Positions 1 through 5,588 of a DNA stretch of 16,006 nt are shown here, piece by piece; position 1 is the first letter of the stretch; every line of letters begins with the position of its first letter. This stretch comes from Hoskinsella mucinilytica. GTDB lineage: Bacteria; Bacillota_I; Bacilli_A; Erysipelotrichales; Erysipelotrichaceae. The position numbers and the translations under genes are program-made. The DNA lies in NCBI RefSeq assembly GCF_045223415.1, contig NZ_JBEQZJ010000061.1:1-16006 (forward strand). The letters run 5' to 3'. Below the pieces are notes generated by a model. That model ran no database searches, was not told the origin of the DNA, and saw nothing but the letters and a program-made list of their open reading frames with translations.

Positions 1-14
1 TCACTAGAAAATCC

Positions 15-57
15 AAAGAAAAAAGCCAAAAGTTATCTAAGATGAACATTTTGGCTT
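15..57 (-). terminator. Rho-independent terminator of the transposase/zinc-ribbon pair
   Basis: A perfect 9-bp stem (23-31 with 49-57, AAGCCAAAA against TTTTGGCTT) with a 17-nt loop is followed on the - strand by a T-rich run (TTTTCTTT, positions 22-15). It sits 24 nt past the stop of the small gene. It could also serve as the subterminal hairpin of the IS91-like oriIS end. Confidence 0.6.
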
Positions 58-81
58 AGAAGACATTATAAAAATTGATGA

Positions 82-309
82 TCAAAAAGGTAAATCTTCA
101 GGATCAAATCCTGATTCCCATTGTTCAACTTTCTTTTCTTTATTATGCCAAATCATTACACCATGGCATTTTGGACATTCAAGCAGTATTTCGTATTTTT
201 TTGTTTTGCGATTATAGGTTGCCAATTCGTCTGCGATTTCTTCTTCCGCCCATTCTTCATACCCACACCTTTTGCATTTCATTTTAATATATTCCGTTTC
301 CATCAACAT
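82..309 (-). CDS. Small zinc-ribbon protein downstream of the IS91-like transposase
   Basis: A 75-residue protein with two CxxC pairs, C12/C15 (CKRCG) and C45/C48 (CPKCHG). The 29-residue acidic spacer between them is typical of a rubredoxin-like zinc ribbon. The start was chosen at ATG 309 because AGGAG (321-317) lies 7 nt upstream. The longer reading frame from 381 would run deep into the transposase gene. The start is 10 nt past the transposase stop, and the SD overlaps that stop codon, so the two genes are probably translationally coupled. The C-terminus is acidic and aromatic (WESGFDPEDLPF). Function is unknown. Its position suggests an accessory or cargo gene of the element, perhaps DNA-binding, but nothing in the sequence proves this. 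Confidence 0.6.
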   Translation of the reverse strand: MLMETEYIKMKCKRCGYEEWAEEEIADELATYNRKTKKYEILLECPKCHGVMIWHNKEKKVEQWESGFDPEDLPF

Positions 310-319
310 TGTTTTTCTC

Positions 320-1501
320 CTAGGGAACATAACATTCCAAAAATTCCATGTAATGTCCACACTTACATAATAAAGGATCATGATGAAAAGTATGTATGAG
401 AAAATCTCGCCAATTTTTTTTGAAAAGAGAAGTACGAAAAAGTCGCTGCGTCATAACCTTAACAAGTGCTCTGGCTTTTTTCTTTACCGAAGCATATACG
501 CCATAATAGCGAATCATTTTAAATTGATCATCAGGAACATGAAGAATGAGCTTCTTCATAAAATCGATGACAGATTCGCAGACATCTACTCTTACACCAT
601 CCTCGTGACGCTCATACCAATAGGATACAGTCTTATTGACGGGATCATAATCCGTTATGCGAGATTGAGCCATTACAGGTCTACCTACATATCTTACAAC
701 ATAATCAACGGTATCATCAACATTTTTATATTTTGTGGGAGGAGCATAAACATAAAAACCATTATCATACTTTTTATAAAGGATATTGGTAATCTTTTTA
801 AGCATCAATTTATATTTATCCCCAATATGATCTCTTAAGGCATATAAAAGAGTAGTCATCCAACGTTTACGCAGAGCAGTATAAGAAATAAATTTTAAGC
901 GATGAAAAACATTGGCATCATCAACATAGCCATCTGCAAGAAGAATGTGGACATGTGGATTCCATTTTAGATCACGACCGAATGTATGGAGGGTGATGAT
1001 GAAGGCAGGCTTAAAATGGTCATCTTTCTTACCAAAGGAATCAAAAATATGATTGAGAGTATCAGCAGCGGCAGAAAACAAAAGATTCAGCAGCTTTCTG
1101 TCGTATTGAAAAAACTGGCGAAGCTTTTCAGCAATCGTGAGAACAACATGCCGATGCGGACAATCTAGAACAATTGATTTAATGGTGTCAGCACGTTGAG
1201 CAGCATATTTGACACCACAAGAATTGCAAAACTTAGACTTACAAGAATGAGGAACGATCTTAAAGTCATGGCAATGCGGACATTCAAAAAGAGAAAAACC
1301 AGCCTCAGGAGTTCTGCATTTGACCATACGTTCTACATTAGAAAAGACACAAGAACGAAGAGGTTTTTGAATGATTTCAGAGTCTTCAAGTAACTCTTGA
1401 AAATGATTTGTAAAGATGTTTTGGATAATATTTTTATCAAGATCAACAAAGTCATCAGCACAAAGCAGACCGAGCTTTTTCATCATCATTTCAGAAGCCA
1501 A
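320..1501 (-). CDS. IS91-family transposase (HUH Y2, zinc-binding N-terminus)
   Basis: A 393-residue HUH single-strand transposase that would nick and join DNA through tyrosines during rolling-circle-like transposition. The N-terminal zinc-binding domain shows C74-x2-C77 and C87-x4-C92-x2-C95. The metal-binding HUH motif is NPHVH (H183, H185). The paired catalytic tyrosines are Y267 and Y271 in YVVRYVGRP, with the Y-x3-Y spacing of the family. A second conserved block, IRYYG, is at 330-334. It ends with a CKCG motif (379-382). The frame opens with TTG at 1501, 6 nt after a GGTGGTG sequence; a run of three ATGs begins at 1489 and is an alternative start. A TATAAT hexamer on the - strand at 1533-1528 may be its promoter. 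Length and motifs look intact, so it may be active. Confidence 0.9.
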   Translation of the reverse strand: MASEMMMKKLGLLCADDFVDLDKNIIQNIFTNHFQELLEDSEIIQKPLRSCVFSNVERMVKCRTPEAGFSLFECPHCHDFKIVPHSCKSKFCNSCGVKYAAQRADTIKSIVLDCPHRHVVLTIAEKLRQFFQYDRKLLNLLFSAAADTLNHIFDSFGKKDDHFKPAFIITLHTFGRDLKWNPHVHILLADGYVDDANVFHRLKFISYTALRKRWMTTLLYALRDHIGDKYKLMLKKITNILYKKYDNGFYVYAPPTKYKNVDDTVDYVVRYVGRPVMAQSRITDYDPVNKTVSYWYERHEDGVRVDVCESVIDFMKKLILHVPDDQFKMIRYYGVYASVKKKARALVKVMTQRLFRTSLFKKNWRDFLIHTFHHDPLLCKCGHYMEFLECYVP

Positions 1502-1568
1502 AAAAACACCACCAATCGTATGATTCTATTATACAATATTGGCAGTGTTTTCGCATTCGTCAGTTAAC

Positions 1569-1590
1569 ATGTCCGCTAGGACATTTTTTC
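1569..1590 (+). repeat. Hairpin with T-tract at the 5' side of the IS91-like element
   Basis: ATGTCC (1569-1574) and GGACAT (1579-1584) form a perfect 6-bp stem with a 4-nt GCTA loop, followed by TTTTTTC. It resembles a + strand terminator, but no + strand gene precedes it. It may belong to the terIS end of the element, or stop read-through from the other side. Confidence 0.4.
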
Positions 1591-1652
1591 ACCTTATGAA
1601 ATTACCTCAATACTATATACGAAACAATGTTTTGTATGATACAATAAACTAG

Positions 1653-1670
1653 CTTGCATCCTGATGCAAG
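1653..1670 (+). promoter_or_regulatory. Leader hairpin upstream of the amidase-like gene
   Basis: CTTGCATC (1653-1660) and GATGCAAG (1663-1670) are exactly complementary; at least 7 bp with a CCTG tetraloop can form. It lies 28 nt before the start codon and lacks a T-tract, so it is not a simple terminator. A possible -10 (TACAAT, 1640-1645) lies just upstream, which would put the hairpin at the mRNA 5' end. It may stabilise the transcript. No convincing -35 was found. Confidence 0.35.
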
Positions 1671-1698
1671 GGCGTCACATGCATGAAAGGAAACATCA

Positions 1699-2229
1699 AT
1701 GTCACAATCAACAAATGAAAAATGTATTTATATATTACTAACAAAATTTACAGATACTGCGTCTAAAGCAATTCGAGGGCTTACAAGATCAACCTATACG
1801 CATGCCTCTATTGGAGTAGATGATCAGCATGAAGAATTTTATAGCTTTGTCACGAATGGATTTCGTAAAGAACAATTTCATCGATTCTCTAAACATCGTA
1901 GAGTGGAAACCGCTTGCCGATTGTATAAGATTCATGTTTCTGATGAATTGTATGATGAAATATGTATCATTTTAAAACGACATGAAGCCTGTGCTCCTTA
2001 TTATAAATATAGCAAGTTGGGTGTTGCTTTGTGTTTATTACATATCGGACATAAGATACGTCATCGTTATTTTTGTTCGCAATTTGTCGCAGAGATTTTA
2101 CAGACCAGTGAGATCATTCAGACAAAGAAATCTAGTTCCTTATATTTACCGGATGATTTTATGAATATGAGGGAGCTGGATTTATGTTATTGCGGTAATC
2201 TTGACGGCATGCTTCAATTAGCCTATTAA
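1699..2229 (+). CDS. Permuted papain-fold (YiiX/NlpC-like) cysteine amidase, putative
   Basis: A 176-residue protein without signal peptide or clear membrane segment. It shows the layout of the permuted NlpC/P60 (YaeF/YiiX, peptidase C92-like) fold. An early histidine sits in THASIG (H35), a YSFVTNGF strand follows at about 48-55, and the likely nucleophile cysteine comes late in FCSQFVAEIL (C126). In this fold the order is His first, Cys second, the reverse of ordinary NlpC/P60. Substrates in the superfamily include peptide and lipid amide bonds; the substrate here is unknown. The start is ATG 1699 with AAAGGA 9 nt upstream. The gene stands alone between a leader hairpin and its own terminator. 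Family placement rests on motif pattern only. Confidence 0.6.
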   Translation: MSQSTNEKCIYILLTKFTDTASKAIRGLTRSTYTHASIGVDDQHEEFYSFVTNGFRKEQFHRFSKHRRVETACRLYKIHVSDELYDEICIILKRHEACAPYYKYSKLGVALCLLHIGHKIRHRYFCSQFVAEILQTSEIIQTKKSSSLYLPDDFMNMRELDLCYCGNLDGMLQLAY

Positions 2230-2257
2230 AGGAAATCAATTCATGATTTCCTTTTTT
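2228..2257 (+). terminator. Rho-independent terminator after the amidase-like gene
   Basis: An 11-bp perfect stem (2228-2238 with 2244-2254), a 5-nt loop and a run of T form a strong terminator. It starts inside the stop codon of the preceding gene. Confidence 0.85.
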
Positions 2258-2266
2258 CCTGTTAGA

Positions 2267-2295
2267 TTGATTCTTGATAAATTAAGGGTTACAAT
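2267..2295 (+). promoter_or_regulatory. Sigma-A-type promoter for the DUF362 ferredoxin gene
   Basis: TTGATT (2267-2272), a 17-nt spacer and TACAAT (2290-2295) lie 30 nt before the start codon, right after the preceding terminator. Confidence 0.6.
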
Positions 2296-2325
2296 AGTAT
2301 TGGTAAAGAAGAGGAGAAAAAGGAT

Positions 2326-3453
2326 ATGGAAAAAGCAAAAGTTTATTTTACAGATATGCGTGCATTGCCGGGTACTAACTTACCCCAAAAGCTGAATAAG
2401 TTGGTAAGAGTTGCCGGAATCGGTAACATTGATTTTGAGAAAAAAATGGTAGCTATCAAAATCCATTTCGGAGAGCCAGGTAATTTATCTTATCTAAGAC
2501 CGAATTATGCAAAGGTCATTGTGGATGTGGTAAAATCACTTGGCGGTATGCCGTTTTTAACTGATTGTAATACCTTATATGTAGGAAGAAGGAAAAATGC
2601 TTTGGATCATTTAGAAGCAGCTTATGAGAATGGCTTTTCTCCGTTTTCTACAGGTTGTCATGTGATCATCGCCGATGGTTTAAAGGGTACGGATGATGTG
2701 GAAGTACCTGTGGTAAATGGTGAAATGTGTAAGACAGCGAAAATCGGTCGTGCCATTATGGATGCGGATGTGTTTATCACATTGAGTCATTTCAAAGGAC
2801 ATGAGTGTACGGGATTTGGTGGTTGTTTGAAAAATATCGGTATGGGTTGTGGTTCTAGAGCTGGGAAAATGGAACAACATAAATCAGGTAAGCCTAGTGT
2901 AGATCATGATATTTGTACCGGTTGTCATATGTGTTTTAAAAATTGTGCGCATGGTGCCATCAGTTTTGATGAACAAAATCATGCGACGATCGATCATGAT
3001 CGTTGTGTAGGTTGTGGAAGATGTATGGGAGCTTGTAATTTTGACGCAATCTATAATGAAAATGATAGTGCAAATGATGATTTGAATAAAAAAATTGCGG
3101 AATACAGTAAAGCAGTTGTAGATGGAAGAGATAACTTCCATATCAATTTGGTCATAGATGTATCTCCATATTGTGATTGTCATGCGGAGAATGATGCGCC
3201 GATATTACCGGATGTAGGTATGTTTGCGAGCTTTGATCCTGTGGCATTAGATCAAGCCTGTGCTGATGCTTGTAATGCACAAACCCCTATGCCAAATAGT
3301 CTATTAGATGATCAACTTCATAAGGAACATTTCCATGATCATCATGATCATTTTACAAATACAACACCTGAAACAAATTGGAAAGTATGCTTAGAGCACG
3401 CTGAAAAAATTGGTTTGGGTACTAGAGATTATGAATTGATCGAAGTAAAATAG
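2326..3453 (+). CDS. DUF362 protein with two 4Fe-4S ferredoxin clusters
   Basis: A 375-residue soluble protein. The N-terminal DUF362 domain (about 1-185) holds KIHFGEPGN (45-53), SHFKGHECTGFGG (154-166) and KNIGMGCG (169-176). An inserted bacterial ferredoxin domain binds two 4Fe-4S clusters with C197/C200/C203/C207 and C227/C230/C233/C237. The end of DUF362 follows (FASFDPVALDQACAD, about 300-314). DUF362-ferredoxin proteins are common in anaerobes and thought to take part in electron transfer or radical or maturation chemistry, but no single reaction is established. A histidine-rich stretch (HFHDHHDHF, about 335-343) is notable and could bind metal. The start is ATG 2326 behind GAGGAG. It is transcribed alone, with its own promoter and terminator. 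Confidence 0.85.
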   Translation: MEKAKVYFTDMRALPGTNLPQKLNKLVRVAGIGNIDFEKKMVAIKIHFGEPGNLSYLRPNYAKVIVDVVKSLGGMPFLTDCNTLYVGRRKNALDHLEAAYENGFSPFSTGCHVIIADGLKGTDDVEVPVVNGEMCKTAKIGRAIMDADVFITLSHFKGHECTGFGGCLKNIGMGCGSRAGKMEQHKSGKPSVDHDICTGCHMCFKNCAHGAISFDEQNHATIDHDRCVGCGRCMGACNFDAIYNENDSANDDLNKKIAEYSKAVVDGRDNFHINLVIDVSPYCDCHAENDAPILPDVGMFASFDPVALDQACADACNAQTPMPNSLLDDQLHKEHFHDHHDHFTNTTPETNWKVCLEHAEKIGLGTRDYELIEVK

Positions 3454-3458
3454 AATGT

Positions 3459-3505
3459 AATATAAACAACATTTATACGGAAAGTATAGATGTTGTTTTA
3501 TATTT
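3459..3505 (+). terminator. Long AT-rich hairpin terminator after the DUF362 gene
   Basis: An outer stem (3459-3472 with 3490-3504, one bulged T) and an inner stem TATAC/GTATA (3474-3478, 3484-3488) close a GGAAA loop. The T-rich 3' arm allows termination on the + strand. The symmetry could also stop - strand transcripts. Confidence 0.7.
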
Positions 3506-3566
3506 GACAAGAAATTACACGTTTAATGTTGTATTTATTTCATTAGGCATAAAATATTGTATGTAA

Positions 3567-3653
3567 TTGACAGGAAAAGAGCAAGCATTGTTTTTGATGG
3601 AAAGATATGCAGTTGATGAATTTCATATCATGAAAGATCTTATTCGAAAATAG
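3567..3653 (+). other. 28-codon open frame, possible gene remnant
   Basis: Between two terminators lies a short frame from TTG 3567 to TAG 3653, with an internal ATG at 3597. Its product has a protein-like, amphipathic composition (ALFLMERYAVDEFHIMKDL). No ribosome site precedes the ATG. A hairpin terminator follows directly. It looks like the 3' tail of a decayed gene rather than a working small protein. This stretch (3506-3716) otherwise holds nothing recognisable. Confidence 0.3.
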
Positions 3654-3657
3654 GATG

Positions 3658-3688
3658 GAGATTACGAAATAAAATCTCGGTTTTTTTT
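3658..3688 (+). terminator. Rho-independent terminator in the decayed region
   Basis: GAGATT (3658-3663) pairs with AATCTC (3673-3678) around a 9-nt loop, followed by GG and eight T. It probably closed the gene whose remnant lies just upstream. Confidence 0.65.
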
Positions 3689-3716
3689 GTTTAATCGTCA
3701 CTCGTTGTTTTGCTTC

Positions 3717-3745
3717 TTGACAAATCGTAAATGTAGTACCATGAT
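3717..3745 (+). promoter_or_regulatory. Promoter upstream of the broken gene
   Basis: A consensus TTGACA (3717-3722), a 17-nt spacer and CATGAT (3740-3745) lie 23 nt before the first ATG of the pseudogene. The -35 is perfect; the -10 matches TATAAT poorly. Confidence 0.45.
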
Positions 3746-3768
3746 GAAATTGGTAAAAGAGAGGGAGT

Positions 3769-4116
3769 ATGATTGCAGAAACCGGAGAAATGATTGATTT
3801 CAGTCGATTAGGTGGTCAAATTTCATAAGATGAATGGAAAAAAGAAAGACAATTAGAAAGACTTCAAGATGATGATTATACAGCCGTTGTTAATAAGTAT
3901 GAAGATGATATCGATATAGAAAAAGGAAAAACATATCTTGTGTTCTTGGATCATACATTTGCACAGGAAGAAAATGAGTATGCAATTACTGGTTTTGCAT
4001 ATGGGTTGCGAGAAGTAAAAGATGCAGACATTCAAACAAGGAGTGCAGAGGTGATGGTGAAAAATAATGTTACTGGAAAATATGAAGCACTGTCAAAGGT
4101 TGTCGTGTTGGATTGA
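3769..4116 (+). pseudogene. Broken small hypothetical protein with one in-frame stop
   Basis: One frame runs from ATG 3769 to TGA 4114-4116 (115 codons) but is cut by TAA at 3826-3828. The 19 residues before it (MIAETGEMIDF...GGQIS) and the 95 after it (DEWKKERQLERLQDDDY..., KGKTYLVFLDHTFAQ, YAITGFAYGLREV, NVTGKYEAL) read as one protein. No start codon with a ribosome site follows the stop. The GAGGGAG before ATG 3769 is only 1 nt away, and the frame upstream is closed at 3754. The likely original start and any signal peptide are therefore lost. The strand-and-turn pattern resembles the C-terminal half of small secreted or lipoprotein hypotheticals of Firmicutes. That is an impression, not a family match. 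Confidence 0.6.
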
Positions 4117-4195
4117 TATTCATACAATCAAAGCAATAAGGTCTTTATGACACCATAACTTATTATAGTTTAAATAGAAATTTATCAATTTGCTA

Positions 4196-4224
4196 TTGCC
4201 AAAGTCTTTCGCCTGTGTTTTAAT
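4196..4224 (+). promoter_or_regulatory. metK promoter
   Basis: TTGCCA (4196-4201), a 17-nt spacer and TTTAAT (4219-4224). Transcription would start near 4231, just before the riboswitch. TAATAT at 4221 is an alternative -10. Confidence 0.5.
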
Positions 4225-4230
4225 ATAAGA

Positions 4231-4376
4231 GCCTTTTTATCAAGAGTTGGGTTAGAGAGTTAGCTCGTAGCCCACGCCAACCTGTACAATGCATTGTATA
4301 AGGTGGTACTGCTAACATCGATAAGAGAAATAACAATGACTTAGATTGCCTTCTCTTATTGAGGAGGCTTTTATAT
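4231..4376 (+). promoter_or_regulatory. SAM-clan (S-box-like) riboswitch controlling metK
   Basis: The leader carries the S-box start TTATCAAGAG (4237-4246). P1 is TTATC (4237-4241) with GATAA (4320-4324), extendable by G-U pairs. P2 has GGG 4249-4251 with CCC 4271-4273 and GAG 4255-4257 with CTC 4264-4266. Its loop sequence GTTAG (4259-4263) pairs with CTAAC (4312-4316), giving the pseudoknot. P3 is GCC-A-ACCT (4276-4283) with AGGT-GGT (4301-4307), keeping the bulged A of the SAM pocket and capped by TACAAT/ATTGTA. Unlike classical SAM-I, no P4 hairpin lies between P3 and P1, and no clear kink-turn is seen in P2. Output: 4320-4329 can pair with 4351-4360 as antiterminator, while 4348-4368 forms a terminator. 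SAM binding would hold P1, free the terminator and switch metK off. The exact class (SAM-I, SAM-I/IV or a variant) is open. Confidence 0.85.
4348..4376 (+). terminator. Riboswitch-controlled intrinsic terminator of metK
   Basis: GCCTTCTC (4348-4355) and GAGGAGGC (4361-4368) form an 8-bp stem with one G-U pair and a TTATT loop, followed by TTTTATAT. The 5' arm and loop (4351-4360) are also the 3' arm of the antiterminator, so the two folds exclude each other. Confidence 0.8.
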
Positions 4377-4394
4377 GTAGAAGGAGAAACGGAC

Positions 4395-5492
4395 ATGAAG
4401 GATTTTTTATTTACAAGTGAAAGTATTACAGAAGGACACCCAGACAAGATCTGCGATCAGATTGCGGATAGCATCTTAGATGAAGCATTGCGTCAAGACC
4501 CGGAAAGTAAGATGGCAGTAGAGGCTACCATCAAAGATGACTTCGTTTTGATTTACGGAGAAGCAAACACAAAAGCCAGTATCGACTATGAGAAGATTGC
4601 CAAAGATGTCATCAAGGATATCGGTTATCAAGAAGATTACAGTGTAATGATCAAGGTGAATAAGCAATCAACTGAAATCAATCAAGCGGTTGTATGGGAA
4701 GATGGAGAAATCGGTGCAGGTGATCAGGGAATCATGTTTGGCTATGCCTGTGATGATACAGAAAACTATATGCCGGCAGCGATTGAGTATGCACATAAAC
4801 TAGCAAAGCAATTAAGTGATGTACGTAAAAAAAGTGATATTTTATTACCTGATGGAAAAACACAGGTAACGGTAGAATATGAAAATGGTAAGATCAAACG
4901 TATTGATACGATCGTCGTATCTACTCAGCATATTGCCGGGGTTTCTCAAGAAGAAATCGCAGCCTTGGTAATGAAAGAAGTGATCAATCCTGTGATCAAT
5001 GAAGATCTGGTTGATGATAATACCATTTATTTGATCAATCCAAGTGGTTCTTTTGTTGTTGGTGGATCTTTTGGTGATAGTGGTACGACAGGAAGAAAAA
5101 TTGTATGTGATACTTATGGAGGAATGGGAAGAATCGGTGGTGGTTGTTTCTCAAGTAAAGATCCAAGTAAGGTAGATCGTAGTGCTGCCTATTATTGTCG
5201 TTATGTAGCGAAAAATATCGTTGCGGCCCATCTTGCGGAAAAATGTGAGGTTCAGGTTGCCTATGCAATTGGTAAAGTGAAACCTGTTTCTATTATGGTA
5301 GATACCTTTGGTACCGGTACAAAAAGCGATGCTGAGATTTTAGATATCATCAAAGAAAACTTTAGCTTTGAAGTAAAAGATATCATTGAAGAACTGAATT
5401 TGAAACAACCTATTTACAAACAAACAGCATGTTACGGTCATTTTGGAAGACCGGAATTCGCATGGGAAAAACTAATTGATTTGAACTATTAG
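4395..5492 (+). CDS. metK: S-adenosylmethionine synthetase (methionine adenosyltransferase)
   Basis: MetK makes S-adenosylmethionine from methionine and ATP in the cytoplasm; active enzymes are usually tetramers. The 365-residue protein shows the N-terminal ATP motif TEGHPDKICDQ (H15, D17, K18), GAGDQG (107-112, D110), D228 and R234/K235 in GDSGTTGRK, and K255, K259 and D261 in SSKDPSKVDRSAAY. All catalytic residues known from E. coli MetK align. The family usually has 380-400 residues; about 8 are missing near residue 85. The normally conserved GPxGDxGLTGRK reads GSFGDSGTTGRK, and ARHGGGAFSGKD reads GRIGGGCFSSKD, so this is a divergent member. The start is ATG 4395 with AAGGAG 8 nt upstream. 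A TTG-initiated extension from 4359 would lie inside the terminator and is rejected. Regulated by the SAM riboswitch in its leader. Confidence 0.95.
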   Translation: MKDFLFTSESITEGHPDKICDQIADSILDEALRQDPESKMAVEATIKDDFVLIYGEANTKASIDYEKIAKDVIKDIGYQEDYSVMIKVNKQSTEINQAVVWEDGEIGAGDQGIMFGYACDDTENYMPAAIEYAHKLAKQLSDVRKKSDILLPDGKTQVTVEYENGKIKRIDTIVVSTQHIAGVSQEEIAALVMKEVINPVINEDLVDDNTIYLINPSGSFVVGGSFGDSGTTGRKIVCDTYGGMGRIGGGCFSSKDPSKVDRSAAYYCRYVAKNIVAAHLAEKCEVQVAYAIGKVKPVSIMVDTFGTGTKSDAEILDIIKENFSFEVKDIIEELNLKQPIYKQTACYGHFGRPEFAWEKLIDLNY

Positions 5493-5509
5493 TATCATAT
5501 GAAGTGATG

Positions 5510-5538
5510 CCTTATCCTTATGGATAGGGTTTTATTTT
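5510..5538 (+). terminator. Rho-independent terminator after metK
   Basis: CCTTATCC (5510-5517) pairs with GGATAGGG (5522-5529, one G-U) around a TTAT loop, followed by TTTTATTTT. Confidence 0.85.
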
Positions 5539-5564
5539 GCATTCTTCTCAAATTTGTATATAAT
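5537..5564 (+). promoter_or_regulatory. Promoter of the 2-hydroxyacid dehydrogenase gene
   Basis: TTGCAT (5537-5542), a 16-nt spacer and a perfect TATAAT (5559-5564), starting in the T-tract of the metK terminator. Confidence 0.6.
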
Positions 5565-5588
5565 CTTGTTATAGAAAGAGGGATAGAA

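Larger units (their letters stand above)
1..1600 (-). mobile_element. IS91-like (HUH, rolling-circle type) insertion element; approximate extent
   Basis: The element is defined by its Y2-type HUH transposase and the small co-oriented gene behind it. Both ends carry hairpins: stem 23-31/49-57 at the transposase 3' side and stem 1569-1574/1579-1584 at its 5' side. IS91-family elements have no terminal inverted repeats and make no target duplication, so exact ends cannot be fixed from one copy. In this family the oriIS end lies downstream of the transposase gene, here near position 1, and terIS upstream, here near 1560-1600. The limits given are a guess, and the left end may lie outside the window. 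Confidence 0.5.

Noticed and set aside
75..1393. Several + strand open frames opposite the transposase and zinc-ribbon genes
   Set aside because: They are antisense shadows with biased composition and no ribosome sites; the - strand frames carry the conserved motifs.
3331..3352. Repeated CATGAT/GATCAT palindromes suggesting a regulatory repeat
   Set aside because: They arise from His-Asp codons of the histidine-rich stretch inside an intact coding frame.
3853..4035. 60-residue - strand frame across the decayed region
   Set aside because: It is the complement of the pseudogene's coding frame, with no ribosome site or protein-like signal.
4299..4311. AAGGTGGTACTGC resembles the T-box consensus GGTGGTACCGCG, suggesting a tRNA-sensing leader for metK
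   Set aside because: There is no Stem I, specifier loop or AG bulge in the short leader. The same bases pair as the 3' arm of P3 and fit a SAM-clan aptamer with matching P1 and pseudoknot.
4359..4394. TTG-initiated N-terminal extension of MetK
   Set aside because: It would begin inside the riboswitch terminator and lacks a ribosome site; ATG 4395 gives the standard MetK N-terminus.
5520..5588. 23-residue hydrophobic extension of the dehydrogenase, looking like a signal peptide
   Set aside because: It begins within the metK terminator and covers the TATAAT of the gene's own promoter; ATG 5589 has a proper ribosome site.
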